Shown: piece by piece, positions 36,891 to 48,116 of the stretch | Layout of the letters: every line of letters starts with the position of its first letter | How positions within the stretch are numbered: position 1 is the stretch's first letter | Assembly (NCBI GenBank): GCA_033961575.1 | Contig: CM066733.1 | Span: 136,264,421-136,328,420, forward strand | Length of the DNA stretch: 64,000 bases | From: Aselliscus stoliczkanus | Lineage: Eukaryota; Chordata; Mammalia; Chiroptera; Hipposideridae | Reading direction: 5' to 3' | Program-made: the position numbers and the translations under genes | Notes under the pieces: model-generated | Told to the model about the DNA's origin: nothing | Seen by the model: the letters and a program-made list of their open reading frames with translations, nothing else | Databases searched by the model: none

Positions 36891-37100
36891 TTGGATTGTC
36901 AGAAAAGTCATGACACATGTTCACAACAGATGGCACTAGTTCATTTTTGGAAGTACTAGAATCATTCACATCTATGTTATTGCTATGTCATTTGACAGCT
37001 GACAGATCTAGCTTCATTCTAAAAAAAAATGAGCAATTTGGTTGAGTTTTGAGGATTTTACAAGGTGAAGATGGACACAGATAATATTCATTGTTTCAGA
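36891..37100 (+). mobile_element. Mariner-type element, 5' end fragment
   Basis: 'ttggattgtcagaaaagtca' resembles the terminus of the hairpin MITE at 52203 (tgggttgtcagaaaaggca). It follows a TA at the break in the L1. About 200 bases later the resemblance fades, and I see no matching right end, so it is truncated. An ATG at 37030 opens a frame that stops at once. Confidence 0.5.
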
Positions 37101-39590
37101 GCTGAGCAAAGTTAATTATGAAGACAGTAGTAATGACAAAAGAAGTCCTGACACATTGCTGAGTTTTTCTTCAACTTTTACTGTTCTTTCTTCACTTCCC
37201 TTTTATCTTCTGTGCTAAGTGGGGTTTTTAGAATAGATGTCATTAAAGTTCATTGCATTTCAAGCGTATGTAAAAGTAAAAAGAGTCACAAAGATACTTC
37301 TGCTTCACCGAAAGACAGACATAGTCCTCAGAGGGTCAATGCTAGATTGGAATTTGAAATTTCAGATTGAGAGTTTTTCTTAATAAGGAAAAAAAGAAAA
37401 GAAAAAAACCTTACAGATTGAGGCAAATTTAAATTGAAAACATCAGAGGTATATAGAGAGCCTTAGTTGTTGGTTTTCAAAGCAGTTACTACATCCCCAG
37501 GTCTCTAGATTTTTTTCATTAACTGCTTTTCAGAAGTATCTCGTCAATGCACAACCTGTTGGGCACAAAGAAAATGTTCTCATTGTTATCAACTACTGAA
37601 GAACCTTGAACAAGCCCCATCATTTCTTTAATTTTGTTGCCTTTTTGATTGCACAATTATTTATTTCAACATTAAAGAATATTTCTGCTTTTAAATTCTC
37701 TACCAATCAAATTCACAATGAGTTATTTTAAAACACGTTCCAAATATTTTATTTCTCCCAGCTTCATGTTGACAGGTACAATAGTCCCATCTTAGCTTCT
37801 GTTCACACAAGAACACATTTTGAAATGCAATTAATAAAAGGTAGAGCTATGTAAGCTCTGCAGAGCCCAGCACCTGCTGAGCAAACTGTCAAATGTTTGC
37901 CACGGTACTTAAAGCTGTATTATGGCAACATGAAAAAAAAAAAAAAAAAGGCATGGGAATGAAATTAAAAACTTACAATGAAATAGTTGATTAAGAAAAT
38001 TAAGCCATTTAACACAGAGCCATGCCTCCTGAAGGAACACTTGGGAGGTTGCTGTGGAGCAGAGCTAGTTAAAACACTTTTCCTCTGTGGTGGTGGCTGC
38101 TTAATTTTCTTCACAAAGGACTCCTTTGGCATTCATCTACATTTTTGGACCCCCTTTCAAATTTATTCATAAGTCTCCTCTTTCCCAGTGACCCCAACAT
38201 ACTTGCTTCTGGGAAAGGGTTTGTCAACAAATGGCAGACATGCACCTTAACTAGAATGAAGCCTTAGGAGTCCCGAGGCCCAAGTTTAGATATAACCTCT
38301 TCCTTCTGGGCTGAGGCTGAGCCCTTAGTCTCCCTGAGCCAGACATCTTAATTGCTGGATTATTTTATTTTTTTTATGTTTAAGGGAGGAGGGGAGGAAA
38401 GTGTGATAAGGGAAGTTTAGAAGAAATAAGGATGAATAAACCTGCCTCAACTTTTTCCTCCTCTAGAAAGTGTTTTCTAATTAATTTTATTCTTGCACTA
38501 CCATGTTTTTGTCCTGAGTTCCTCCAGCCCCTAGGTTCTTAGCTGGCTCCAAGTAAGTTTGTCTATGCTGAGTTGTTTTTGTTTGTTGCCTTAATCACTG
38601 AATTGAACTCCCCAGCTAGACTATGAAAACTTCCAGGGCTCTAGGAATATACCCTCCATTCTTTTATATGTTTTAATTGTGCCTAGCATTTTACCCAGTA
38701 AGAAGAGCTCAATTAAGTAAAATATTAGACTAATTCATTCATTGATTAAAATAATTACATTGTCCATCTTGAACCCCAAAGTCTTTCTGGAAAGAAAAAA
38801 ACTGCTAAAGTGAATGCAATCAATAGAATCTTTGCCCTCAAGGAAGAAGTTTCTCAATTTGACTTGACCAGAGCAATAGTTAATTATTGATGTCCTGGAA
38901 CCAAAATCTTGATATTTCTTAGGAGCGATTTTGGTGACATGACATAGATTCATGGCATTTACATGTTTAGGAAAAAACAATAACATGATTATGACACTGC
39001 TATTTATTTATTTACTTATTTATTAACTTATTCCCCCATATTGATCTTTAAAGGATTTGATGAGGTTAAGGCAATTAAGTAAAATAGACCAATTTAAAAA
39101 TGTTTTGAAGAAAGTCACACAGGAATAGTTGCACAAAATAAAATCAAAATTAAGAGTAAATAAAGACTCGCATACTTGTCAAATTTTGGCTCTAAGCTTC
39201 CTGGTAGCCAACCTGAAAAAAGTGAATTGATCAGATATGAAATACACAGTATTTATTATCAGAAATAATATCAGTTCATTTTGCTCAGAATTATAATGAT
39301 TCATAACAATGAGGATGTTTATTGAGTTACATTGGTGGAATGCCCCTAAATCCATGACAGCATTCTTAAATGTGAACCAGAGTAAATTTCATGAGACGTT
39401 CATAGTGTCTTTCAATATAAATCATCTTCACATCAAGTGTTATTCAGTAAAAGCAATTCCATTGATATCCATAAGTGTGTTCCATGAAAATGTATAATTT
39501 CCCCCGGCCTGGCTAAATTTGGGAATAGTTTTGAGAGTATCTGCCCCAATGGCAGCATTACTCTGTCAATTAAGTTGGGCTTGTTGGTTG
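37101..39590. other. Single-copy DNA
   Basis: No repeat or gene is recognised in 2.5 kb apart from an A17 run at 37933-37949 without a SINE attached, and TTTA-type low complexity at 39000-39030. Frames (37987-38172, 38735-38986 minus, 39309-39497) have no domain. Confidence 0.45.
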
Positions 39591-40256
39591 CTGAAATAAC
39601 AAATAACCAGAAAATCTTAGTGGCTTAAAACTCCAATATTTATTTCTTGTCCATGTTATATGAGGTCTGACAATTAAATGCAAGAACTTGCCACTGAGCG
39701 CTTACATTGGCAGCACTGTGCAAACAGCTCGGTAAGGTTTCATAACCCTGGTATATCAGTGTCTCATAGCTGTGTTCTTGTTGACACATGGCAGTGTCTT
39801 GCTGGGTGGTGTTCATTATTCTTGTGTATTTTTGTGTGCTGTCTTGAGAATGTCTGAGCTTGAGTTAGAGCAGTGAACAAACATTAAATTTCTCGTTAAA
39901 CTTGGCAAGATTGGACGTGAAATCAGGCATATATTAGTCCAAGTTTATGGGGAGAATACCATGAAGAAAATGGCAGTGTACAAATGGAGTAAACATTTTT
40001 CTGAGGAGAATGTGTCACTGATGAAGAGAGGTCAGGGCGGCCAGTAATGAGCAGAACTGATGAAAACATTGCAAAATTCATTGAATTGTGCGTCAAAATC
40101 ATTGGTTGACTCTGAGAAGCATAGCATACCAAGTAATCAATAGAGAAACAGGAAAATCTTAACTGAAAAACTTGGCACAAGAAAGGTGTGTGCAAAAATG
40201 GTCCCAAAGGAGCTCACTGATGAACAAAAGCAAAGGGGTTTTCAGCCAGTAAACAA

Positions 40257-40416
40257 AGTAATACCTTAGTTTGTGAGCATAATTTGTTCTGGAAACAAAT
40301 TACTCATATTGCAAGACATCGCTTGTTTACCACGTTAAATGTATTAGAAATGTTTGCTTGTCTTGTGGAACACTCGCAAACCACATTACTCGCAATCCAA
40401 GGTTTTAGTGTAACTG
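40257..40416. mobile_element. Small MITE inserted in the mariner
   Basis: 'accttagtttgtgagcataa' at the left and the complement of the right side, aaaccttggattgcgagtaa, form imperfect inverted ends. The interior (gcaagacatcgcttgt) shows further internal symmetry with 'cttgtcttgtggaacactcg'. TA occurs at both ends. I recall very similar sequences dispersed in bat genomes but assign no name. Confidence 0.65.
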
Positions 40417-40670
40417 TATTGGAACAACCTCCCGACTCACCTGATCTGGCTCCCAATGACTTCTTTCTTTACCTGAAGCTAGAGGAAATATTGAAAGGAA
40501 GACATTTTGATGACATTCAGGACATCAAGGGTAATACGATAATAACTCTGATGGCCATTCCAGAAAAAGAGTTCCAAAATTGCTTTGAAGAGTGGACTAG
40601 GCACTGGCGTCAGTGCATAGCTTCCCAAGGGGAGGACTTTGAAGGTGATGGTGGTGATATTCAGCAATGA
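40284..40670 (+). pseudogene. Chimeric open frame: MITE-derived start fused to mariner transposase C-terminus
   Basis: The frame is open for 128 codons. Residues 1-45 or so come from the inserted MITE and are not protein-like. From about residue 47 it is the C-terminal third of a mariner transposase: EQPPDSPDLAPNDFFLYLKL, where the aspartate in APND is the third residue of the D,D,D catalytic triad, then KGRHFDDIQDIK and the terminal FQNCFEEWTRHWRQCIASQG. Both earlier catalytic aspartates and the DNA-binding domain are absent, so no transposase activity is possible. No promoter or splice site that would drive it is evident. Domain capture or chance survival of the frame cannot be separated without homologues. 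Confidence 0.7.
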
Positions 40671-42394
40671 GGTATATAGCACTTTTCCTAGGATGAGTTC
40701 TTGAACTTAGTTGTCAGACCCTTATATTCATATTGACAGAGGGGCTCTGTTCATTGTAGTCACTCAGGAACCCAGGTGAATAGAGGCTCCATGCTTTCAT
40801 GATCACAGCTAGAGGAGAAAAGAACATGGCAAACCACACACTGACTCTTAAAACTTTTGCCCAGAACACTTGTCAAGTCTGCTGACATTTCACTGGCTGA
40901 AGCAAATTAGCCATGGAGCCAGGCCAATCTTCCATTGGATGGGGATAGGTGTACAATCTTCCCTTGGGGAGGTGAATGGGATATTGTAAACAGCAGTGCA
41001 AGTTATGACAACTGTGCATCCTTAACAAAAATCTTTAAAGAATGATTTCCTCAGCTGACATTTTTGAAGGTATTGGTTGACAAAACCCTCCAAATGCATT
41101 AATTTCCTATGGGTTCCTTGAAATGTAATACTCTCTGCTGGTGGTTAAAAATGAGCACTGTCTGCTTTCATGGACAGACCAGCTGGGGGTAGGATTGATA
41201 TTTCACCATGAAAATGCAGCAGCCTATCAAGATCTCATGCCAGAATACTCTCCATAACTTAATACTTTTTATTGTTTTGACAACATACATTCTGTTTTTT
41301 TTCCTTCTCTAGTAAAAGCATATTGGTAACTAGACATATATACAACCACATATGGATGTAATGATGGTGTCTTTTATGACTCACTTTGACCATTCTTTTC
41401 GGACTCCTCCCGTCAAAAACATTTAGTGACTCCCAGTGGCATTGCTAGCATATTGGACACTTTAGATTATTTTGTATAATACCTGCCCCCACCCACTACT
41501 ATGTAATGAAATTATTTTTATGTAGTAACTGGTAATCAACATGTTTTTTAAAAAGATTTAAAAATTAGCAACAACAAAAAGAATAACTGCCATTATAAAG
41601 ATTACTCAAGTTTGTAGGATATTTACTGTATAAACTAAAATGTGCACTTTTGAAATAATACTATTGCACTTGCATTTAAACAAAAATAGAAAACTCTAGT
41701 GACCACATAGAATGACAGAAGTGAAGCAGCCCAAGTTCTGATTCATTCACTAAAATCACAACTATGCCTGTTTGAGGCAAGCTGAAGGATTCTCAACTCA
41801 CTCTTGGATGCATGTAGCTAAGTGCGGGTGTGTTGGAGGCCAACTGCATAGCTGGGAGTTAGCTGACTTAACTTCCATCTAGAACACAATGGTTAATAAA
41901 ATATATATATGCCAGAAATGTGATAATTCATACCTTATAAGGTATTATGAAAACAACATTAATGGCAGCAATTGTTTCAAAGTAAGATTTACAAAAGATT
42001 TTTTTTTGAGGATGAGTGTTTTATCACTTCATTGTTTCGAACTTTAGGCATGACTCAGTTTTACTCTTGATTTAAAATTCCCTATATACAGGGTACCTAC
42101 CCTCTTATTGTCTGTACTTGGACTACTGCTAACACCTCCATGTTTGGTCAGCAATGGGTAACTCTCCGTTGTTGGCATTAGTGAGTGTAAAGTGATGATC
42201 CTAACAAAGATCTTCATTACATGGTCTCAGCCTCTTTTTAGCCTGCTCCTCTACAGTTCCCTGCTGGGGAAAATACCTCATTATCTAGAATAGTAGAAAT
42301 ATTCTACTCCCTGAACCCTGCTCCTTAAATATATATATGGTCTATGTATTTGTTTATAATTCTCCCTCTGACAACAACAGTAAGTATAAAGAGC

Positions 42395-42540
42395 ACAGAC
42401 TCCAGAGCCAAGATTTTCTGGGTTTGAATTTTCTCTCTGCAGTTTATAAATGGAGTGACCTTGGGTAAGGTATTGAACCTTACGTCCTCACCTGGGAAAA
42501 TAGTGCTAAAAGCGTCAGTTACAGATACTACAGTTTAGAA
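42395..42540 (+). repeat. MIR SINE, sense
   Basis: 'gagcacagactccagagcca', 'tttctgggtttgaattttct' and 'gagtgaccttgggtaaggta' give a clear MIR order with the 'cctcacctgggaaaatagtg' segment. Confidence 0.82.
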
Positions 42541-43439
42541 GAGAACATACAACACACGTGAGGTAGTCTATGACACTAAATAGATTTTTAATCTTTTATC
42601 TCCCTTACTAAATCTTATGTATCCAACCCTTACAGAGCTTTGTCCCAAATAGGTCCTCATAGCACTTGAATTGAACTGATTGAACTTGATGGTGTGCAAG
42701 CCACAAAGGTATATAGTATAAGCTCAGGCTCCAGTCCCTCCTATAATTGTTTCAGCTGGGAGCCCTGAGCATCGTCAGAAGAAAATCGAGGATATTTCTC
42801 ATTTGACCTTAGATCCTCTTCTTCAGCTGTCAAGGCCTCTCTCATTTAGAACAAACAGTGTGACAAAACAAGGAGGCAGCAGAAGCATAACTGGGAATGG
42901 TAACTGCCTCGGAATTTGGATGAGGTGTCCATTTCACCTTTAGGACTGTCTTAGCATTTTGAGCAACTCAGAGGTCAGGAATGCTGTTGTCACCAGGGTT
43001 AGAGTTGCGTCCTGAATAAATACCATGTTAGGAGGAAGATGACTCAGCCCTCAGAGCTGCCTAAACCTCATACTCCTCTGATATTTTAAGCAACAGAGGG
43101 TGGTAAGCAGCTGTTAGATATCTTTGCTTCTTTGTTCAGGCAAAACTTAGCCTGTTCCATTCGGAAAGAAAATGGTCATAATTTCCAGCCCATTTAAAAC
43201 TCTCCTTCTTAGAGTTCTATTGCACACATAGCCTGGACCATACTACTTAGTTTTATACAGTCTCATCTCATTTTATAATTATTTCCTGATTCCAAGTGGG
43301 TATTATGTTTGTTGTGGGAAGAGACCATACTTTATATTCTTCTCATATTCTCTACAAACTTCAAGATTACTCTTGGGCCCATAGCAGGTAGTGGATACAA
43401 ACACTAATTTCATTTGTTTAGGACTTTAAAATGAGCATA

Positions 43440-43590
43440 GTACCTTTTACTTCCATTCTTTCCTTTCAATTTCACTACAACTCCATAAAAATAATTGTTA
43501 TTAACTATTTTATAGGTCAGGAAGCTCAGACTCAGAGATGAAGTATACTGCCATAGATCATATAACTAGTAATTAGCAGAGCCTGTATAT
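43440..43590 (-). repeat. MIR SINE, antisense
   Basis: 'ttttataggtcaggaagctc', 'agactcagagatgaagtata' and 'catataactagtaattagca' are antisense MIR core segments in order. Confidence 0.7.
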
Positions 43591-43690
43591 GTATATATAT
43601 ATTTATGTATATATTACATATATTTATGTACATATTATATCTATGCAGATATATTTCTGAAAATATATATGGCATTTATATAACAAATTC
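43587..43690. repeat. AT/TATATG low-complexity tract
   Basis: Degenerate TATATG/TATTTATG units with almost no C. Confidence 0.85.
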
Positions 43691-45504
43691 CATGAATTCC
43701 ATCTTAAATTTCATTGCTTAATGAGAGCTTAATTTAAAAATTAAAAAAATATATATTTAATTTCTTTTTAGGTATTGGGTTCTTGTTGCCCACCTTTTTC
43801 TTCTGGCTCTGTAATTAGCATACCTTTTTGTAATTCGTGAAGATGTAGATATAGAACTTAATTATTTTATTTGTACATAAAAAAGTTTGTGTATATGTAA
43901 GGACACATGGCATAGGGAAATTCCCAAGAATAAGAAAACAAAAAAATATTGGTATTTTATTTAATATGTTTATAGTAGATATTCAGAGATTTCACAATAT
44001 TTGGGGGCATTATTATTCATCTTAAAAATAAGGAAAAGTGAGCAAGGGTTTGTGATTAAGGACAACAAAAATGGTGTAAATAATTTAAATTGGTAGGCTC
44101 ATTTGATTCAGTCAATAGGTGTATGTGGAACACCTGCATTTCCTATCATGGCTGAAGAGTGGTTGTGAACACACTAAAACTGGGGGGAGGCCAGATACTC
44201 TGGGACTTCAATCAAGATAACCCACTTCATACACTAAATGGCTCAGAAGGAACTGGAGAGCTACCTAGGTTTTTCATTTTGATCTCATGCTGCAAATGGA
44301 CAACAAGTCTGAGACTGATGGGAGACGTTTGCCTCAATTATTATGTTATGATTCATAGATTCCTGGTATAGAACGTAATTGAGTATTTTGTCTTTAGAGG
44401 CTCCCTCTTTCAGTTATTGCTAGGCTAGAGTAAATAAACATCCTATTTATATCAACAAAGTTATAATTTAAGCAAATTAAATGTTAAAGCCTATTAAAAC
44501 TGTAGAGGAATTTGAGTTTCAATGTGTGAGTGCAAATACAACAATTTAGTCATTCTTTGAGAGATTATCAGGTTTGCACAATGATGTGCAAACATTTTAT
44601 GTTGCTTCCATAATTAATGCCCTCAGTAATTTACCATACCTTTTTCCCTTCATTCATGAAAATTATAAAGGACTAACTATAAATGGTATTTGAGAGAGTT
44701 GGCTTAATGGATCACCAAAGAGGGAAAGAGAGAAAGAGAGGTCCAGCGAGAGGTGGGCAGTAGGCGAGTGCTCAGAAGATCATTATGGTAGCTACAGAGA
44801 AATCTCTATTTCTGTCTCCCAGTTTCATCCCCTCATCACACTCACTGCATTAACCTGGAACAGATCACAGCTCTTCTCCATTAAAATAATGCACAGACAT
44901 TTAGATTGATGATGACGGCTGCATTCAAGGTTCTGTAAATAATGATAACATTACTGTCTAGCACATTATATAAGATCACCTAAATTATAAGTAGAAGATG
45001 TATCATGTCATGGTCAAGTCTAATATATATAATTTACAGGCTTAATACTCACTGTCATAAGTGTCTGTTGAAGTGGGCAAAAATAATCACCCTTCTCCGG
45101 AAAAATATGTGAAGCCTGGGTCCTTTTCCAATTATGGAGTTTAAGAAATTGTTCAATCCAAAAGAAAATCTCTCTCAAGGGGAAAAATGAAGTCACTTAT
45201 GATCACCTCCTCCCACGAGACTTCATTAAGCACATTTTATGAACTTAGTATATGTCGGTCCCAATGCTGAGTATGATGGTGGTGGTGGTAAGGGGTGGGC
45301 ATCTGCCTTGCTTTCACCATTACCACCCGCTCATTGAGGAGAGTGCAGCAGTCTGTCCTTTTGTTCTCATGAGAAAGTGTTATTAAAAATTCTTTTATTT
45401 AACATTCATTTTGTCCTGTAAGTCTCATGCTTTGATTTTTTTGTTCTCTGAAATCATATTTAGCTCATGTTATCCTTTCTCATAGTTATGACTATCTATG
45501 TTTT

Positions 45505-45622
45505 TTTTTGTTTTGTTTTGTTTTGTTTGAGGGCAGTGTCACTGGCCCTCAGATGTGGGACCCGAATCGGGGCCACAGGCTTCCCAAGCCAGCGCTTAAC
45601 CACCGCGCCACTCGGCCGGCCC
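45505..45622 (-). mobile_element. Short tRNA-derived SINE (monomer), antisense
   Basis: The complement runs gggccggccgagtggcgcgg...ggttaagcgctggcttggga...attcgggtcccacatctgag...gccctc, then a TTTTG-repeat tail (CAAAA on the sense strand). The 16-bp target duplication tgactatctatgtttt at 45489-45504 and 45623-45638 is exact. Part of the 136-codon frame at 45508-45918 reads through it and is chance. Confidence 0.94.
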
Positions 45623-45939
45623 TGACTATCTATGTTTTAAATATTTCTTTCTCTCCCAAGATAGCTTTATCATTTCTTATCTCATCTGTCTTCTTTTATA
45701 TTTTTGTTGATTTTCTTTATATAGCAACTTTGGATTCCATCTTGGTAATTTTCCCATGTGTTCTATTTTGGAAGTTAGTCTACAAGCCTTCTACCATCAT
45801 TACCTCTTGGTATATAGAACTGAGTTCTCTCCAATTCATAGCTTCTCACACATCCAGAAAGAATTTTTTTTTTTTGTTCTTTAATCCATTCCTCTACATC
45901 TATCACCTCCTTTTATAGGTGACCATTAATCATTTAGTG

Positions 45940-46265
45940 CAGGGGTTGGCAAACTGTGGCTCGCGAGCCACATGCGGCTCTTTGGGTACGTTCTGTCTTA
46001 AAAGTTTGCCGATCCCTGGAAGAGCCAATCCTGTCTCTCACAACAATTTAAAAATTATTCGACAGCCATAAATATAGTTTTACATAATCAGCATTATGCA
46101 AATAATATCCTGAAAGATTTTATAAAAGAAACTATGATAGTTTTATTTTCATTTTCAACTTTACTTCAGAGCCACGTGTACGTACCCAAAGAGCCGCATG
46201 TGGCTTATGAGCCGCAGTTTGCTGAACCCTGGCAGCTCTTCTGTCTCAAAAGTTTGCGATCCTTG
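45940..46265. mobile_element. Non-autonomous hAT transposon
   Basis: It begins caggggttggcaaactgtgg and ends aaagtttgcgatccttg, giving inverted ends of about 16 bp with mismatches. The 8-bp target duplication is atttagtg (45932-45939) and atctagtg (46266-46273), one mismatch, which is the hAT hallmark. The subterminal GCTCGCGAGCCACATGCGGC and its mirrored copy near 46190-46215 (gccgcatgtggcttatgagc) form long inverted arms. There is no transposase. Confidence 0.88.
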
Positions 46266-46273
46266 ATCTAGTG

Positions 46274-48114
46274 TACTAGGTTGAAATTTATGAAACTGAC
46301 ATTTATGTATGTCAAAAACTGTTAAATATCAGCAATTTCATGTGATTCAACCAAATATGTCTTCCCTATTCACATTTGTTATTAATTATATGTGTATAAT
46401 TGAAAAAAACACACAATGTTTTAAGTATATGTGTGCATCTATTCCTTAACTAAATTAGTGCTGTCAGCTGTATTGAATTCCAAGTCCATATAAACATGAG
46501 ACTGTTCCTGGGATCTGCATTCTCTTCTGCTATTTGCTGCTACATAGTTATCATAAAATGCAATGCCTTTGCTTCTTCCCTCAATATTCTTTTATATATT
46601 TATGGGACTTTATAGTTATAGATTTTAGTTTATATTTAACAATTAATCCTCTAATTTTTAAGTATTTCTCTCCTGTTCTCCATCACTTAATCTGTTTGCT
46701 CTACTGTTCTTTAAATTTTCTCAACCATATATTTCAGATCTTCTGTTGCATTTTTATGTTGACTATCATAATTTTAATGGCCAGGATCTGTATCATGTTT
46801 TCTGATTGTTCCTTTGTAACAACATCTTATTCTAGATTCAGGATACAATGTATTTTCTTATCTCTTTAAAAATAATGATAGCTTTGTTTTTTGTTTAGTT
46901 TTTTTACTCTTTGCAAAATCTCTTTTTCCTCCAATTTGCTTCTCATCTCCTGCATCCCCAATGCCTGGCTATATTTAAGAGTAGTGGTTTGTGAAGTGGA
47001 TTGGAAGCCTTGTGCTTACGGTTGGAGCTTGTCAATTGTAGATTTGCTGTAGCCTAAACTGTCTAGGCTGCTGGGGAACCTGTACTACTGGTATCTTAAT
47101 GTCTCTCCTCTTTGGTTTATCAGTTTTCCCAGACAACAGTCTTCTAATTTCCAACCTCAATATCATAAGTCTGGCGATTAGCATCCTGGGAACTGAGTGA
47201 GAAAGAGAAAGAGGAAAATTCACATTCAGTATGTGAATTTTTCCTTAATTCCACTGTTTTTTCACAAGGCATTTCTTTTTTCCCCATTAAACTTGGTGTC
47301 TCCCAAGGTCAGGGAATCTTTGTTTTACTATCTTTAGCGGAAAAGCTCCCAGATCGTCTGTTAGGTAGAATAGGGAGGGATTCTTACACAGGAAGGTATC
47401 TTGACATCTGTTTTATAAACAGTTTTAATCAGTCCTCTTTTGTTTTTGTTTGGTTCTACCTTTACCCACTTTCAGAGGTGCAGTGCTGAAAACATCTGAG
47501 GGTTAGGAAGGTTTGTGAGACACATGAAATAGTTTCTCAAATTTCTCTGCTACTAGTTTAGGATTCTCCTTAGTTCACTGTCATTTAATACTCATTCTTC
47601 TGTTTTTCATCATCTGAAGTTTTATTGCTATTCTTTCATCCTCTGTTCTCTTTGTCCTTATAGATTTATGCCTTAAATGATCCTTTCACCATTGTTTTAT
47701 AGGGTTTATGGAGGAGGTGGATTAAAAGGCACACATCCAATCCCCCATCTTTAACTGGAATTCCTGCTGTTATCTTTTATTATTTCCTTATTGTTTCCTT
47801 GGTTTACTTGGTCACTCTTTTATTGGTGCTTTGAGTAATCACTTAACTCATTTATTTGAATCATTTTTTGGTTTCTGATAAATGTATTTAAAATTAAAAT
47901 TTTTCTCTCAGTACTACTTTACTTCCAGAATTTGAAGTAAAATCCGAACTTTAAATTGAGGATAAAAATGTCTTTATAGACCTAATGATAAAATATGATA
48001 GTATTTGTGAAAGTAAAATTTAAGCAATGAAGTGTTTTACAAATGTAAAAAAGAAATGTTATAGTTTAGTACAAGTTTCATGATAACAGAATTCTTCTAA
48101 ATGCCAAACGCATA
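46274..48114. other. Single-copy, T-rich DNA
   Basis: Frames such as 46534-46869 (111 codons, leucine- and phenylalanine-rich) reflect T-rich composition. The stretch may include an old antisense LINE, but I cannot place it on a known motif. Confidence 0.35.
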
Positions 48115-48116
48115 TA

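Larger units (their letters stand above)
39661..40722 (+). mobile_element. Decayed mariner transposon with both termini
   Basis: The left terminus tgaggtctgacaattaaatg (39661) pairs with the complement of the right terminus, aagggtctgacaactaagtt, about 28 bp in all, with TA flanking both ends (39659-39660 and 40723-40724). Transposase starts at ATG 39850 (MSELELEQ followed by a stop) and the HTH region reads on as KFLVKLGKIGREIRH and KKMAVYKWSKHFSEE. Frameshifts follow from about 40030. The middle of the transposase, including the first two catalytic aspartates, is missing. A small inverted-repeat element occupies about 40257-40416, and the C-terminal part (SPDLAPNDFFLYLKLEE) resumes at about 40429. 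A normal mariner gene encodes about 345 residues. This copy is inactive. Confidence 0.88.
39591..41010 (+). repeat. Ancient repeat split by a mariner insertion (family not assigned)
   Basis: 'cagaaaatcttagtggctta' (39609) on the left and 'gaggggctctgttcattgta' with 'cactcaggaacccaggtgaa' on the right (40739-40780) match one common mammalian repeat on both sides of the mariner. The part after about 40850 ('agcaaattagccatggagcc') continues it weakly. The family name is not assigned. Confidence 0.45.
41011..45488. other. Single-copy DNA with two MIRs and AT repeats
   Basis: No gene is recognised in 4.5 kb. Apart from the MIRs at 42395 and 43440, there is a TATA-rich tract at 43587-43690 and a short GGT run near 45275. 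The 70-codon frame at 44159-44371 has no known domain. A/G repeats (gagagaaagagag) occur at 44722-44740. Confidence 0.45.

Noticed and set aside
37933..37949. A17 run as the tail of a SINE or processed pseudogene
   Set aside because: No SINE head or gene-derived sequence precedes it, and I see no target duplication.
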